Assembly (NCBI RefSeq): GCF_015354615.1
Contig: NZ_JACAVQ010000003.1
Location: forward strand, 62,001 to 126,000
Direction of reading: 5' to 3'
DNA from: Aliidiomarina indica
GTDB taxonomy: Bacteria > Pseudomonadota > Gammaproteobacteria > Enterobacterales > Alteromonadaceae
Length of the DNA stretch: 64,000 bases
Shown: one piece after another, positions 53,553-62,778 of the stretch
Layout of the letters: every line of letters starts with the position of its first letter
Position numbering within the stretch: the stretch's first letter is position 1
The notes under the pieces: model-generated
The model's input: the letters and a program-made list of their open reading frames with translations, nothing else
Databases searched by the model: none
What the model was told of the DNA's origin: nothing
Program-made: the position numbers and the translations under genes

Positions 53553-54266
53553 TTAATTTCCAGAGCGGTCGATGAATATTTGCAGTTGAGATTCGTCCGC
53601 ACGCTCGAGCACCATCATCATGACTTCATCGCCAAACATATCCAAATTACGCACTTCCGATGACAATAAGCGCATATTAAACGCACGGTCATCCTCTAAT
53701 GGGGTCACCATTAACCGACACATAGTCGCACGGCAATCGGCGCTATCGAGTTGAAAATAGCGCAACCCCTCCACTGTAAGAAAAATATCTTGCAGTGAGG
53801 TTTCTGAGGCATAAGCCCAATCTGGATCGACATCTTCGTCGCTAAAGCGCTGCTCTAGGTTCTCGAGGTTCATCATGCGCGGAGTCGGCGGCAATGAATC
53901 TTCCCCTACTTCCGGCGCAGCCTCTTGCTCAGTTAGTTCCTCAAGGTAATCATCATCGTCTTCAAAACCGGCGTCGTCATTGCTTGCGAGGGTCGTTTGG
54001 TCATTGCCGTTTCCAGCCCGTTGTGTCAATAAAAGGGTAAGCGCCCGGTTTTCTGCTTGCAGCTCATCAACCAGCGCCTCTAAATAATAAATGCGACGGT
54101 CTCTACCTTCAGCTGGCTCTGCCGGACTTATGCTTTCAACTTCTGTTGGAGCCGTCGCAATAGCAAGCTGACGCTCCATAGTTTCCAAATCACTCCTAGT
54201 TTGCCAGAGCACAATTGCGAGTACCGAAATAATAGCGATGTATGTCCAATGCATAAATTTTTTCAC
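53553..54266 (-). CDS. Membrane-anchored protein of unknown function with a two-Cys C-terminal domain
   Basis: 237 residues from a GTG at 54266 (AGAGGG 8 bases upstream); an ATG lies four codons later. I do not recognise it. One N-terminal helix (WTYIAIISVLAIVLWQ) is followed by a short coiled coil (about 25-75, with LEALVDELQAENRALTLLL). An acidic, low-complexity linker (about 88-130) leads to a periplasmic domain with DCRATMCRLMVTPL, two Cys five residues apart that could form a disulfide. Divergent from chaC across 87 bases, it has its own terminator. Such an anchored scaffold or envelope-stress role is a guess. Confidence 0.75.
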   Translation of the reverse strand: MKKFMHWTYIAIISVLAIVLWQTRSDLETMERQLAIATAPTEVESISPAEPAEGRDRRIYYLEALVDELQAENRALTLLLTQRAGNGNDQTTLASNDDAGFEDDDDYLEELTEQEAAPEVGEDSLPPTPRMMNLENLEQRFSDEDVDPDWAYASETSLQDIFLTVEGLRYFQLDSADCRATMCRLMVTPLEDDRAFNMRLLSSEVRNLDMFGDEVMMMVLERADESQLQIFIDRSGN

Positions 54267-54353
54267 AAATTTATCCCTCTCAATGTTCCACTCTGTCTAT
54301 GGTAGTATATTTCAACAGGTTCGCCTTACAAAGAAGTAACCACGGAGCTTGTT

Positions 54354-54938
54354 ATGCCCCACGACACGCAAAGCATGAATCAAACACGGCAAAGCTTTAC
54401 CGGCTTGGATAGCGTGTGGGTATTTGGTTATGGCTCCCTTATTTTTAAAGCGGATTTCCCCTTTATTGAGCGCAGACCCGCTCGCATTGATCACTGGCAA
54501 CGCCGATTCTGGCAAGGGTCCCACGATCATCGAGGCACGCCCGACGCTCCCGGGCGCGTGCTGACGTTAGTTGAAGTTCTCGGGAGCAGTTGCAAAGGTA
54601 TGGCTTATCGCGTTCATCCTGATGTTTTCGCCCATCTTGATCACCGTGAAAAGAATGGATATTTGCGTTTTGAAGCCCCTTTTCACTTCGATGATGGCAG
54701 CGAAGTGAATGGATTGGTCTATATTGCATCTGATGATAACGCTGCATGGTTAGGTCCCGCTTCCGAGTGGGATATTGCTCAGCATATTGCCGCAAGCGAA
54801 GGGCCTAGCGGACCCAATGACGAATACGTGTTGCGGTTGGCACACGCCCTGCGCGAACTCGACGAAGTAGACGCCCACGTTTTTGCCATCGAAAGCCATC
54901 TTCAGCAGCTGAAGCTAGCCAACGCACAGACGCCTTAG
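54354..54938 (+). CDS. ChaC-type glutathione-specific gamma-glutamylcyclotransferase
   Basis: 194 residues. The FGYGSLIF element (24-31) binds the gamma-glutamyl group and the catalytic Glu is Glu99 in DHREKNGYLR. RVLTLVEVLGSSCKGMAYRV and GPNDEYVLRLAHALRELD complete the family. It degrades glutathione to 5-oxoproline and Cys-Gly in the cytoplasm. GGAG lies 7 bases before the ATG. It overlaps the convergent Nramp-like gene by four bases. Confidence 0.92.
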   Translation: MPHDTQSMNQTRQSFTGLDSVWVFGYGSLIFKADFPFIERRPARIDHWQRRFWQGSHDHRGTPDAPGRVLTLVEVLGSSCKGMAYRVHPDVFAHLDHREKNGYLRFEAPFHFDDGSEVNGLVYIASDDNAAWLGPASEWDIAQHIAASEGPSGPNDEYVLRLAHALRELDEVDAHVFAIESHLQQLKLANAQTP

Positions 54939-56182
54939 CGCGCCGCATACCAAATAAAAATCAAGGCAAAACCAATCAAATAAGTAAGCCCTACCCATGC
55001 CCATAGATGCAGAAATGTGCGCCTTGCGTGGTTTTCACCGCTTCCCCGAACGAGGCTAAAATTGAGCCACGCAAAGAACGGGGTGGTTAAGAAGGCCGCC
55101 GTCATTGCAAAGGTCAGCATCGGGCTCAGGGCTCCTCGGAAGAATAGAATGATTACCATGCCTGCGGCCGCTTGCGCCAACAATAGCCACGTATAGCCAC
55201 GCCGACTGACAGCTACATTGGGCGTTTCGACATCTAAGCGTTTGGTTAACAATAAACCGCTCAAATGCAGTCCTCGAGCATAGCCATCGAGTACTGTAAT
55301 GGTGGTGCCAAACATACAGAAGAAAGCGACCAAGGCCACGATCCAGCGGGTCCATTCGCCCAAACTTTCCGCATACATATTTACCAGCTGTTGTGCGAAA
55401 GCAACACCTGCCATCGCAATTTGTTGTTCACTGCCATGCTGCACCAATGCGCCTAATGAAAGAAAGCACAATGCCAAGAATGCGGTGACCCAATAACCGA
55501 GGTTGAAATCAAACAGTCCGCCGCGACGGGATACGGGCACAATTCGGCGCTTTTCCTGCACCCAAATGGAATTAATCACTGAAATCTCGATCGGCGCTGG
55601 CATCCAACCCATCATCGCCACAAGAAATCCGAGTGCAGCCAATTCCCACGGAGACGGACTCACAAAATCCGCCGGCACTTGGGATCCCTGAGACATCGCA
55701 AAAATGACCGCAAGTACCGTTAATGCGGCTAATATCACCATCATAACCCGCGCTAAGGTGTCGAGTACCCGGTATTTTCCGAGCAACAAAATAAGCAAAC
55801 ACACCATCAGAATAATAGCGCTGAGAATGAGCACATTGGGTCCGTGTGGAATCACGAAGTACAACATACTGGCCGTGAGCAACAACACCCCGGCTGTATT
55901 CACCACAGCTGCGACAATGTTAAGTAACAGAAATGCCCAGAGATAACCGCGGCCCTTGCGAAAATAACCGTGCAGTAAACTCTCGTTATGGGTCAGGGTG
56001 TAATCAACACCAAAGCGGAAGAAAGGATATTTTAAAACGTTGACGAGTAAGATAAGCCCCGCAAGCTGCCAACCAAACAAAGCCCCAGCTTGAGTAGAGG
56101 CCACGAGATGGGAGCCACCGATGGCCGCTGTCGCCATAAGAATTCCTGGTCCTATGGCCTTCAGAACAGAATCATTTTTCAT
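54935..56182 (-). CDS. Nramp-fold transporter lacking the DPGN and MPH metal motifs
   Basis: 415 residues from the ATG at 56182, eleven or so helices of the LeuT-type Nramp family. In true Nramp metal transporters helix 1 has DPGN and helix 6 has MPH. Here helix 1 reads IGPGILMATAAIGGSHLVAS (GGSH at 22-25) and helix 6 reads GWMPAP (194-197), so the Asp, Asn and His/Met ligands are missing. The transporter may carry another ion or solute, or be a magnesium-type or non-metal branch. The start has only a weak ribosome binding site. Confidence 0.85.
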   Translation of the reverse strand: MKNDSVLKAIGPGILMATAAIGGSHLVASTQAGALFGWQLAGLILLVNVLKYPFFRFGVDYTLTHNESLLHGYFRKGRGYLWAFLLLNIVAAVVNTAGVLLLTASMLYFVIPHGPNVLILSAIILMVCLLILLLGKYRVLDTLARVMMVILAALTVLAVIFAMSQGSQVPADFVSPSPWELAALGFLVAMMGWMPAPIEISVINSIWVQEKRRIVPVSRRGGLFDFNLGYWVTAFLALCFLSLGALVQHGSEQQIAMAGVAFAQQLVNMYAESLGEWTRWIVALVAFFCMFGTTITVLDGYARGLHLSGLLLTKRLDVETPNVAVSRRGYTWLLLAQAAAGMVIILFFRGALSPMLTFAMTAAFLTTPFFAWLNFSLVRGSGENHARRTFLHLWAWVGLTYLIGFALIFIWYAAR

Positions 56183-56278
56183 TGTTATTATTGCTCTGGA
56201 ATAAGGGTAAGCGCCTTTTTTATCATAACCGGCAGAAAAACCAAACTCGGTCATTTCCTACAACGGAACGCCAGACAT

Positions 56279-56306
56279 AAAAAAACGCCCACCGAAGTGG
56301 GCGTTT
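56279..56306 (-). terminator. Intrinsic terminator after the OmpA-like gene
   Basis: Arms AAACGCCCAC (56283-56292) and GTGGGCGTTT (56297-56306) with a four-base loop; on the minus strand seven T follow. It lies 20 bases past the ompA-like stop. Confidence 0.9.
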
Positions 56307-56325
56307 GCATTAGTACTAAAGCATT

Positions 56326-57408
56326 TTAGCGTGTTTGCGGAACACGGATTTCAACAGACAGACGTGCTTCAGTCCGACGGTTGCGTGCGTTCGCAGGTAA
56401 GCTAATTTCGTTTACGATTGGCTGGCTCATACCGTGACCCACAGTGCGGATACGGCTACGATTGATGCCATGCTCGTTCACCAAGATATCTGCTACAGCG
56501 CGTGCACGACGCTCTGACAGGTCTTGGTTGTACTGAGCAGTACCAATTAAGTCGGTGTGACCGTGCAAGGTAACTTCAGTATCTGAATGCTCTTTCATGA
56601 AGTCTGCCAAGCGACGAATATCACCACGATAGTCGGTGGTTACGCGCGCTGAATCGAACGCGAAGCCAACACGCAGTTCTTGCGTAACTTGCTCAGTGGT
56701 GTACACAGTACAGCCACGCTCATCAACGACATGACCACGTGGGGTGCCTGGGCACTCATCACGGTAATCTGGAACGCCATCACCATCTGAATCTGTAGTA
56801 CGATCAATTGGATCTTCTTCTACAACAGGTGGAACGTCGTCACGAGTACGCCAGTTCGTTAGCAATGGGCCTGAGTTACCGATACGGTAATTTACTGCAC
56901 CCACGATTTGCTGATCGTCAAAGTCAGACGATGTAGCTAACGCATACTCAGCGCGCCAGAACCAACGGTCGTTGATATCACGCATGTAGCCCACTGTACC
57001 GCGGTACATGCGGTCACGATGAAACTGAACTTTCGCCTGACCCATACCAAGGCCCAAGTAGAAGTTCTGATTCACGTGAAAGAGTAAATCGGTACCCATC
57101 AAGCGGCCGTACGACGTGCTGCTCGCTCCGTCGACACTTGCCTCAACGTAGTCCACATAAGAACGAATCGAAATACGGTTCGTAAGTGGTACAGAAAACT
57201 CCAAGCCCGGTTGCGGGGTGTTGAAGCTACTGTCGAGGTTAAACGGCGCACCGTTATTAACGTGTAGACGATCTGAATCAAACTTGACCGTGCTCAACCG
57301 CACGCCCACTGCCAGATCATGTGTACCTGAGTAATTTTCCGCTACTGCCGGGGCAGCTAGCATTAAGCCTGCTAACGCAGGAATTGCAATTCCAACAATC
57401 TTATTCAT
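56326..57408 (-). CDS. OmpA-family outer-membrane protein
   Basis: 360 residues. A signal peptide (to about AVAEN) precedes an eight-stranded barrel domain (about 25-190). A thrombospondin type-3-like calcium-binding linker (TDSDGDGVPDYRDECPGTP) follows, then an OmpA C-terminal peptidoglycan-binding domain (LHGHTDLIGTAQYNQDLSERRARAV). It ties the outer membrane to the wall. AAGGA lies upstream of the ATG at 57408, and a strong promoter lies 126-153 bases further. It is a single-gene unit. Confidence 0.93.
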   Translation of the reverse strand: MNKIVGIAIPALAGLMLAAPAVAENYSGTHDLAVGVRLSTVKFDSDRLHVNNGAPFNLDSSFNTPQPGLEFSVPLTNRISIRSYVDYVEASVDGASSTSYGRLMGTDLLFHVNQNFYLGLGMGQAKVQFHRDRMYRGTVGYMRDINDRWFWRAEYALATSSDFDDQQIVGAVNYRIGNSGPLLTNWRTRDDVPPVVEEDPIDRTTDSDGDGVPDYRDECPGTPRGHVVDERGCTVYTTEQVTQELRVGFAFDSARVTTDYRGDIRRLADFMKEHSDTEVTLHGHTDLIGTAQYNQDLSERRARAVADILVNEHGINRSRIRTVGHGMSQPIVNEISLPANARNRRTEARLSVEIRVPQTR

Positions 57409-57730
57409 AAGGGGGTCCTTTTCTACCTTTTGTTACTCCACAACATTCCGCTGGCTTGGGGGTTAACCAGTGAAACTCCGGCAACAAACATGCGAGATTG
57501 CAGTCTATTAACCAAATTCATTACGTTCGTAGCAGTATAACATTTAACCTAAAAACGTCAAAGAACGCTGACAATAATTGACAACGACAACAATTCATTC
57601 CTTACAACGCAGTTTTGGAATTAAGCTGTTGTTATTGTCGCATTTTAGCAAACTGCAGAAAGATTGCATGATTTGCTACGTTAAATTTGTGTCAACGTTT
57701 GCTATAGAGACCGTTACCCATTTGTTAAAA
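57409..57730. other. 322-base intergenic region between ompA-like gene and cpdB
   Basis: It holds the ompA-like promoter at 57534-57561 and a leader of about 118 bases. No gene is supported; the short plus-strand frame at 57578 lacks a start signal. Nothing else is seen between 57562 and 57730, where a terminator for cpdB might be expected. Confidence 0.6.
57534..57561 (-). promoter_or_regulatory. Strong sigma-70 promoter of the OmpA-like gene
   Basis: On the minus strand: -35 TTGACG (57556-57561), a 16-base spacer and -10 TATACT (57534-57539). Both hexamers are five of six matches. The predicted start leaves a leader of about 118 bases, long enough for RNA-based control of an outer-membrane protein. 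Confidence 0.65.
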
Positions 57731-59722
57731 TTACTCGTCTCGACGCAACCAATAGAGCCTATACCCCTCGTCATCCATGCTCTGGATGCTTAAGCCAGGA
57801 ATGTGACGTGCTTCTTCACGTGCGGCAGCGCTCGGACTACCTCGAAATTCAAGCACAACCCCGTCAGGAATGCGCAACTGCCAATTCGATTCAACCGCAA
57901 CGGCGAGCAATCCGTCCGTTTCTTCTGTCGCATTCCGCGCATAGTCAGCGATCACTTGTCGCACTTCTGCATCAGAAGCGTAAACCAAAGTGCTACCGTC
58001 TAGATTGGGGAAATTCCCACCGCCACCGGCACGGTAGTTATTGGTGGCCACCAAAAACCGTTGTTCCTCAGCAATAGGCGCTCCTTGATAGCGAAGATTA
58101 TAAATACGATGACTGTCTGGATTCTGCAGGTCGCCTTGCGTCGAATAACGTGCGGGCTGCGTGGGGTCTATCGTATAGGTAATGCCAGTGAGCATATCGA
58201 AGTTATAACTTGGAAAACGGGCAAACAAAGGTTGCGGGCTATTCAGCTCAGGATCAATGTGACGAAATGCATTCGCTGACATTTCTAGCCATTCCCGAAT
58301 TTGTTTTCCCGATAGCTCCACCACTTGCAATGTATTTGGGTACACATACAAGTCTACAAGGTTGCCTAAGGTAAACGGACCAGCTTCAATTAAGGTGTAA
58401 TCTTCTGGGCTTTGACTGCCATTTCGAAAGGGTGCCGCCGCCGATAGTACGGGCAGGCTAGCGTCGAGTTCACCTTGCTGTTGAAGCTGGCGGACATACC
58501 ACGTTTGTGCGTCATTAATTAGCTGCACCGACGATTCAGGGCGAATTCGAGCAAACAAACTCGATACCCGCTGCTCTAGTTCTCCTAACGGCGTGTTTAG
58601 CATGGCTAAGGTGGCCGCTTGCTCGGTTTCGAGCAACGCAATTAATGCATCGTCTTTACGGTTGTCGATGGCGCGCACCTGCACATCGCTCTGAGCGACA
58701 CGCCAACCGCCGCTATACGCTTCGAGTGTAAGATCAATAATGCCTAAGTGGTCACCCCAATAACCTGGCGATACCGCAGGGATGCCCCGTACATAGCCGC
58801 TAACATTATCTACTTCCGGTAAATCGTTATAGGCCGGTGAGCCTGGAAATAATTGATGTTGATGGCCAAATAAAATGGCGTCAATACCTGATACGCCTGC
58901 AAGCTGATAAGAGGCTTGCTCAGCAAATTTCGGGTAATCGGAATAGATCCGAAGTCCGGAATGGGGAACTGCAACAACAATGTCCGCACCTTCCGCTTTC
59001 ATTTTGGGGATAAAATGCTGCGCTGCGGAGACCATGTCGCGAACTTGAACTTTATGGCGCAGATGTTGCGCGTCCCAACGCATGATTTGCGGTGGAACAA
59101 AGCCAATTACACCGATACGAATGACATGTGTTTCACCCCGTTGATCAATAAAATCACGATCAAGAATGACATAAGGCGGCACCAACGGCTCACCCCAGGA
59201 TCCTGAATATTTACCGGAAGTTTCCGGTGAATCCGCGTAAAAAGCATTGGCACTGACGAAGGGAAACGTTGCATCTTCGATCGTCGCTAATAGAAATTCA
59301 AGTCCATAGTTAAACTCGTGATTCCCTAAATTTGCGACATCATATTCCAGATAGTTCAGCGCTTTGATCACCGGATGAACACGACTCTGTAAATAATCCG
59401 TGCCCCGCCCCGCTGTCCAATCACCTAACGCGCTGCCTTGAATCAAATCACCGTTATCGATAAGAACATGATTGGGGTTCTCGGCCCGTGCCTCATGAAT
59501 GAGCACGGCCGTGTGCGCAAGGCCGTAGGTATTCGTTTCTTGCTGGCGAAAATAATCGTAACCGAGCATATAGGCGTGGAGATCAGTTGTCTCGAGCAGG
59601 CGCACTTGAATACGAGCGGGCTCATCGTTGTTCTCTGGGATATGGCTTCCCTCACTACAACCCACCAGCGTGAGTATCATGCAGGTTGCTATCAGCCCTA
59701 AATGGTGTTGTATACGGTTCAT
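57731..59722 (-). CDS. cpdB: CpdB-like 2',3'-cyclic-nucleotide 2'-phosphodiesterase/3'-nucleotidase, lipoprotein
   Basis: 663 residues. A lipobox VGCSE gives acyl-Cys22, so this form is anchored, while E. coli CpdB is free in the periplasm. The metallophosphatase domain has the metal ligands TTDLHAYM, DNGDLIQG, NLGNHEFNYG and GHQHQLFPG. The C-terminal 5'-nucleotidase domain (about 380-600) has SAAAPFRNG and NNYRAGGGGNFP for substrate stacking. It recovers nucleosides and phosphate from extracellular RNA fragments. It starts 2 bases after rlmJ. Confidence 0.9.
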   Translation of the reverse strand: MNRIQHHLGLIATCMILTLVGCSEGSHIPENNDEPARIQVRLLETTDLHAYMLGYDYFRQQETNTYGLAHTAVLIHEARAENPNHVLIDNGDLIQGSALGDWTAGRGTDYLQSRVHPVIKALNYLEYDVANLGNHEFNYGLEFLLATIEDATFPFVSANAFYADSPETSGKYSGSWGEPLVPPYVILDRDFIDQRGETHVIRIGVIGFVPPQIMRWDAQHLRHKVQVRDMVSAAQHFIPKMKAEGADIVVAVPHSGLRIYSDYPKFAEQASYQLAGVSGIDAILFGHQHQLFPGSPAYNDLPEVDNVSGYVRGIPAVSPGYWGDHLGIIDLTLEAYSGGWRVAQSDVQVRAIDNRKDDALIALLETEQAATLAMLNTPLGELEQRVSSLFARIRPESSVQLINDAQTWYVRQLQQQGELDASLPVLSAAAPFRNGSQSPEDYTLIEAGPFTLGNLVDLYVYPNTLQVVELSGKQIREWLEMSANAFRHIDPELNSPQPLFARFPSYNFDMLTGITYTIDPTQPARYSTQGDLQNPDSHRIYNLRYQGAPIAEEQRFLVATNNYRAGGGGNFPNLDGSTLVYASDAEVRQVIADYARNATEETDGLLAVAVESNWQLRIPDGVVLEFRGSPSAAAREEARHIPGLSIQSMDDEGYRLYWLRRDE

Positions 59723-59724
59723 GG

Positions 59725-60588
59725 TTATTTATCCGCGTTTAGCCAATCTAAATGATGGTTCGCCGGTGGCTCGAATAGGTCCTGTACCGGCATAAATGCC
59801 TCTTTTAGGTTCGTATCGAGCTGCCAAGGTGGATTAAAAATCAGCATCCCCGAACCATACATGCCTCGTGTTTCAGTACGTTCTTTGTAGATGAACTCGC
59901 TGCGAATGCACGGTGTATCTAGCTGCTGTAACTCACTAAGCATGGCGTCATGCCGAGCCGCCGGAAGCAAGGGATACCACACCAATATTACCGCATGACG
60001 ACAGCGTTTTAATGCGCGACTGACGGTGGCGCAAACCTGAGTATATTCATCTTTCACTTCGTATGCCGGGTCAATCAGCACCAATAAACGAGGCGTTTTC
60101 GGGGGCAAGTGGTTGATTACCCCCTGCAACCCATCGCCATACACAACAAATCCTGTCTTTTTGGAATCAACTTGGGTTAGTTCATCGTGCTCAGTCGGGT
60201 GCAATTCATACACGGTATGGCGATCAGTCTCTCGCCGCTGGGATGCTACCCACGCCGGGGAGCCTGGATAATAACGAAGTTCTTGTGGGCTGGGCGGACG
60301 CTGGTGAGCGTCATCTATCACCGCAAAAAACGCCGACCATAATTGCTCTTGGGATGTCGCCGTTAACGCATCTCTGGCACCTAAAATACGGGCTATGCCA
60401 TCGTGAAATTCACCATTTTTTTGAGCCTGCGGCCCACTTAAATCGTACCACCCACGCCCGGCATGGGTATCGAAATAATGCATCGCTGACGACTTCTCAT
60501 GCATACGCCGAATCACCGCTAACAGCGTGAGATGTTTATGTACATCAGCCGGGTTTCCAGCGTGATAACCGTGTTGGTAACTCAGCAC
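59725..60588 (-). CDS. rlmJ: 23S rRNA (adenine-2030-N6)-methyltransferase RlmJ
   Basis: 287 residues, RlmJ family. MLSYQHGYHAGNPADVHKH is the conserved start, here from a GTG with AGAGG 7 bases upstream. It has YFDTHAGRGWYDL for SAM, LVLIDPAYEVKDEY as the DPPY-type catalytic block (DPAY) and LIFNPPWQLD near the end. It modifies A2030 of 23S rRNA. Divergent from the DUF389 gene across 110 bases; cpdB follows in the same direction. Confidence 0.93.
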   Translation of the reverse strand: MLSYQHGYHAGNPADVHKHLTLLAVIRRMHEKSSAMHYFDTHAGRGWYDLSGPQAQKNGEFHDGIARILGARDALTATSQEQLWSAFFAVIDDAHQRPPSPQELRYYPGSPAWVASQRRETDRHTVYELHPTEHDELTQVDSKKTGFVVYGDGLQGVINHLPPKTPRLLVLIDPAYEVKDEYTQVCATVSRALKRCRHAVILVWYPLLPAARHDAMLSELQQLDTPCIRSEFIYKERTETRGMYGSGMLIFNPPWQLDTNLKEAFMPVQDLFEPPANHHLDWLNADK

Positions 60589-60698
60589 AAGAGGTCCTCT
60601 TAAAAAGATACTTTCGCCATAGAGTACCGTGAATCGCCTTTATTGTCCTTACTCTGTGAGCTATAAACAAGACTCGTTCCTGAAGTTGGTAAACACGT

Positions 60699-62630
60699 AT
60701 GGCGTTTATGAAAAAAGCACTGGTGGTGTATCCTGCCGACCAGTTTCCTTTGCTTGAAAAGATTCATTCTTTCGCGCTCACCCACGACATCAAGCTCATT
60801 GATGTGACCGAGGATGAATTTTTGGAGCGACCGGGGCAATTTACCGACCAAGCAGACCATGTTATTGCGTTAGTGACCGATCAAACTGCGGCGCAATTTA
60901 TTGATATTGCCAAAACCCTGAACTTCTCGTTGGGCTTCGTTCCACTGATTGCGGGGGGCCCGTTAGCCACATGGTTCAAACTCCCCAAACAACAAGACGA
61001 CGCTATTCGACTGGCGTTCGAAGACGATCCAGAAGCCATTGATATTCTTCGCTGCAATAATGACGTTGTGATTGGCTCTGTTACGGTAGGCGCAACACCT
61101 TTTGTGAATCAACGCAGTAGCACTTGGTTGCAACGAGAAAAGAACCCATGGCGTTATGCGCTCTACTGGTTGGCGTTACTATGGCGCAGTGTACGTAACC
61201 TATTTGCCATCGAAGTGCTTCCGGCAACGTTGAGCACTGACAAGAAAAAGATTCAAACTGCCTTCACCGGTTTAGTGGCGCTAGAAAACGACGTGCACTC
61301 TGCTGCAGCTCGGCTGCTCGACACCACCATAAGCGTGCAAGATAATCGCGTATCTGTCGTTGCCATCGCTCCCAAATCGATTACCCAATACCTTAGCTTT
61401 CTGTTTCAGTCGCTCGTTCGCAAAGATACACAACGCAAGTTGCCAAGTTGTATTGGCTACATTAAAACGCGGCAATTACACATCAAGATGGCGAAGCCAG
61501 TTCGCGTTGTTCTTGATGGTCGCGCCTACAAAACCGACGATATTTTGCTCGAAATGTACCCGCGTGCGGTACGCATTAATATGAGTGATAGTTATCACGA
61601 TTTTCATGAAGCGATTGACGATAACAAAGACACCATGCGCATCGATAACTTACCCCAAAGTGAGGAGCGGATCTCCCGCATTTCAAGTCACCTTCCGCTC
61701 TTTACCCATGCCCTAGAAGACGATTTTCGTGAGCTTTTCATTCAAATTCGTGACAGTGCACAAGCGCATCCGCATTACCTGGCCCTGATGGTGTTAAGTT
61801 CGGTTGTAGCAACCTTGGGCTTGTTCTTAAATAGCATTGCCGTCGTGATTGGGGCTATGGTGTTGGCGCCGCTCATGGCACCTATTGTTGCAGTCGCTAT
61901 GGGCCTTCTTCGAAGTGAACGCTCACTTACAATTACCAGCCTTAAGACTGTTGCTATCGGTGTGGGGCTTGGCTTATTCACCTCCGCTGTTTTGGCAATG
62001 ATCGTTCCCGTGCGCGAAATCACCCCAGAAATAGCCGCTCGACTGCAACCCACGTTGTTGGATTTGGGGGTGGCTATCGCCTGTGGCATTGCGGGCGCGT
62101 ATGCCTACGCCCGAGCGAGTGTTATGCGCAGCTTGCCGGGTGTCGCTATTGCAGTAGCCTTGGTTCCTCCACTGTGTGTGGCTGGTATCGGTGTCGGATG
62201 GGGAAGTTGGCCAATGATTTCCGGCGCGGGCTTACTTTTACTCACCAACTTATTTGGTATCGCGGGCGCCGCAGCCCTCACCTTCTTAGTGCTCGGCTAT
62301 GCTCCGGTACAACGGGCGCGAAAAGGGCTCATTGTTACCTTTAGTTCTGTGGCTGTTATTGCGATTCCTTTGGCCTTTGCGTTCGCAACCATCTATCAGA
62401 ACTATAAAATAGAGCGATACATCGCAAATCAGCCGTTGCTCGTTGAGGGGCGCATTATTGAGCTGACTAATGTGGAAGTGAGTACTCGCCGCAATACCAT
62501 CTATATCAGTGCCGACAGCGTGAGCACGCAACCCCTCGACGAAACCAGCATGTTGGAGCTGAAACAGCAGTTGGAAAACCGCTGGGACCGTCCCGTGGTG
62601 CTTGAGTTGGGATTTCGATATCGACTGTAA
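60699..62630 (+). CDS. DUF389 (TIGR00341) membrane protein
   Basis: 643 residues. A cytoplasmic N-terminal part (1-340) is unlike the membrane part and has two possible repeats of an alpha-beta module. The DUF389 region (about 365-570) has seven or so helices with LNSIAVVIGAMVLAPLMAPIVAVAMGLL and LPGVAIAVALVPPLCVAGIGVGWGSW. A C-terminal periplasmic beta domain ends VVLELGFRYRL. Function is unknown for the family. The ATG at 60699 has a weak ribosome binding site, and the ATG at 60708 is also possible. Confidence 0.88.
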   Translation: MAFMKKALVVYPADQFPLLEKIHSFALTHDIKLIDVTEDEFLERPGQFTDQADHVIALVTDQTAAQFIDIAKTLNFSLGFVPLIAGGPLATWFKLPKQQDDAIRLAFEDDPEAIDILRCNNDVVIGSVTVGATPFVNQRSSTWLQREKNPWRYALYWLALLWRSVRNLFAIEVLPATLSTDKKKIQTAFTGLVALENDVHSAAARLLDTTISVQDNRVSVVAIAPKSITQYLSFLFQSLVRKDTQRKLPSCIGYIKTRQLHIKMAKPVRVVLDGRAYKTDDILLEMYPRAVRINMSDSYHDFHEAIDDNKDTMRIDNLPQSEERISRISSHLPLFTHALEDDFRELFIQIRDSAQAHPHYLALMVLSSVVATLGLFLNSIAVVIGAMVLAPLMAPIVAVAMGLLRSERSLTITSLKTVAIGVGLGLFTSAVLAMIVPVREITPEIAARLQPTLLDLGVAIACGIAGAYAYARASVMRSLPGVAIAVALVPPLCVAGIGVGWGSWPMISGAGLLLLTNLFGIAGAAALTFLVLGYAPVQRARKGLIVTFSSVAVIAIPLAFAFATIYQNYKIERYIANQPLLVEGRIIELTNVEVSTRRNTIYISADSVSTQPLDETSMLELKQQLENRWDRPVVLELGFRYRL

Positions 62631-62778
62631 ATTTGTGTCACAGCGGCGGTCTTGGTATGTTATCGGGCTGATACCTGATATCAACGCTTCCTAATTTTCA
62701 TGCGTTGTTGCGAAAGCTGACAGCAAAAACCCATTCAGCTCGTCAATACAGCGCTACTTGCTACAAGAGGAATATTTC

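Noticed and set aside
57578-57793. 71-residue plus-strand ORF upstream of ompA-like gene
   Set aside because: It overlaps the cpdB 3' end, lacks a ribosome binding site and is not protein-like in composition.
60589-60601. Palindrome AAGAGG/CCTCTT hiding the rlmJ ribosome binding site
   Set aside because: The centre is only one base, so the only stem that can form is about four pairs; regulation by it is not supported.
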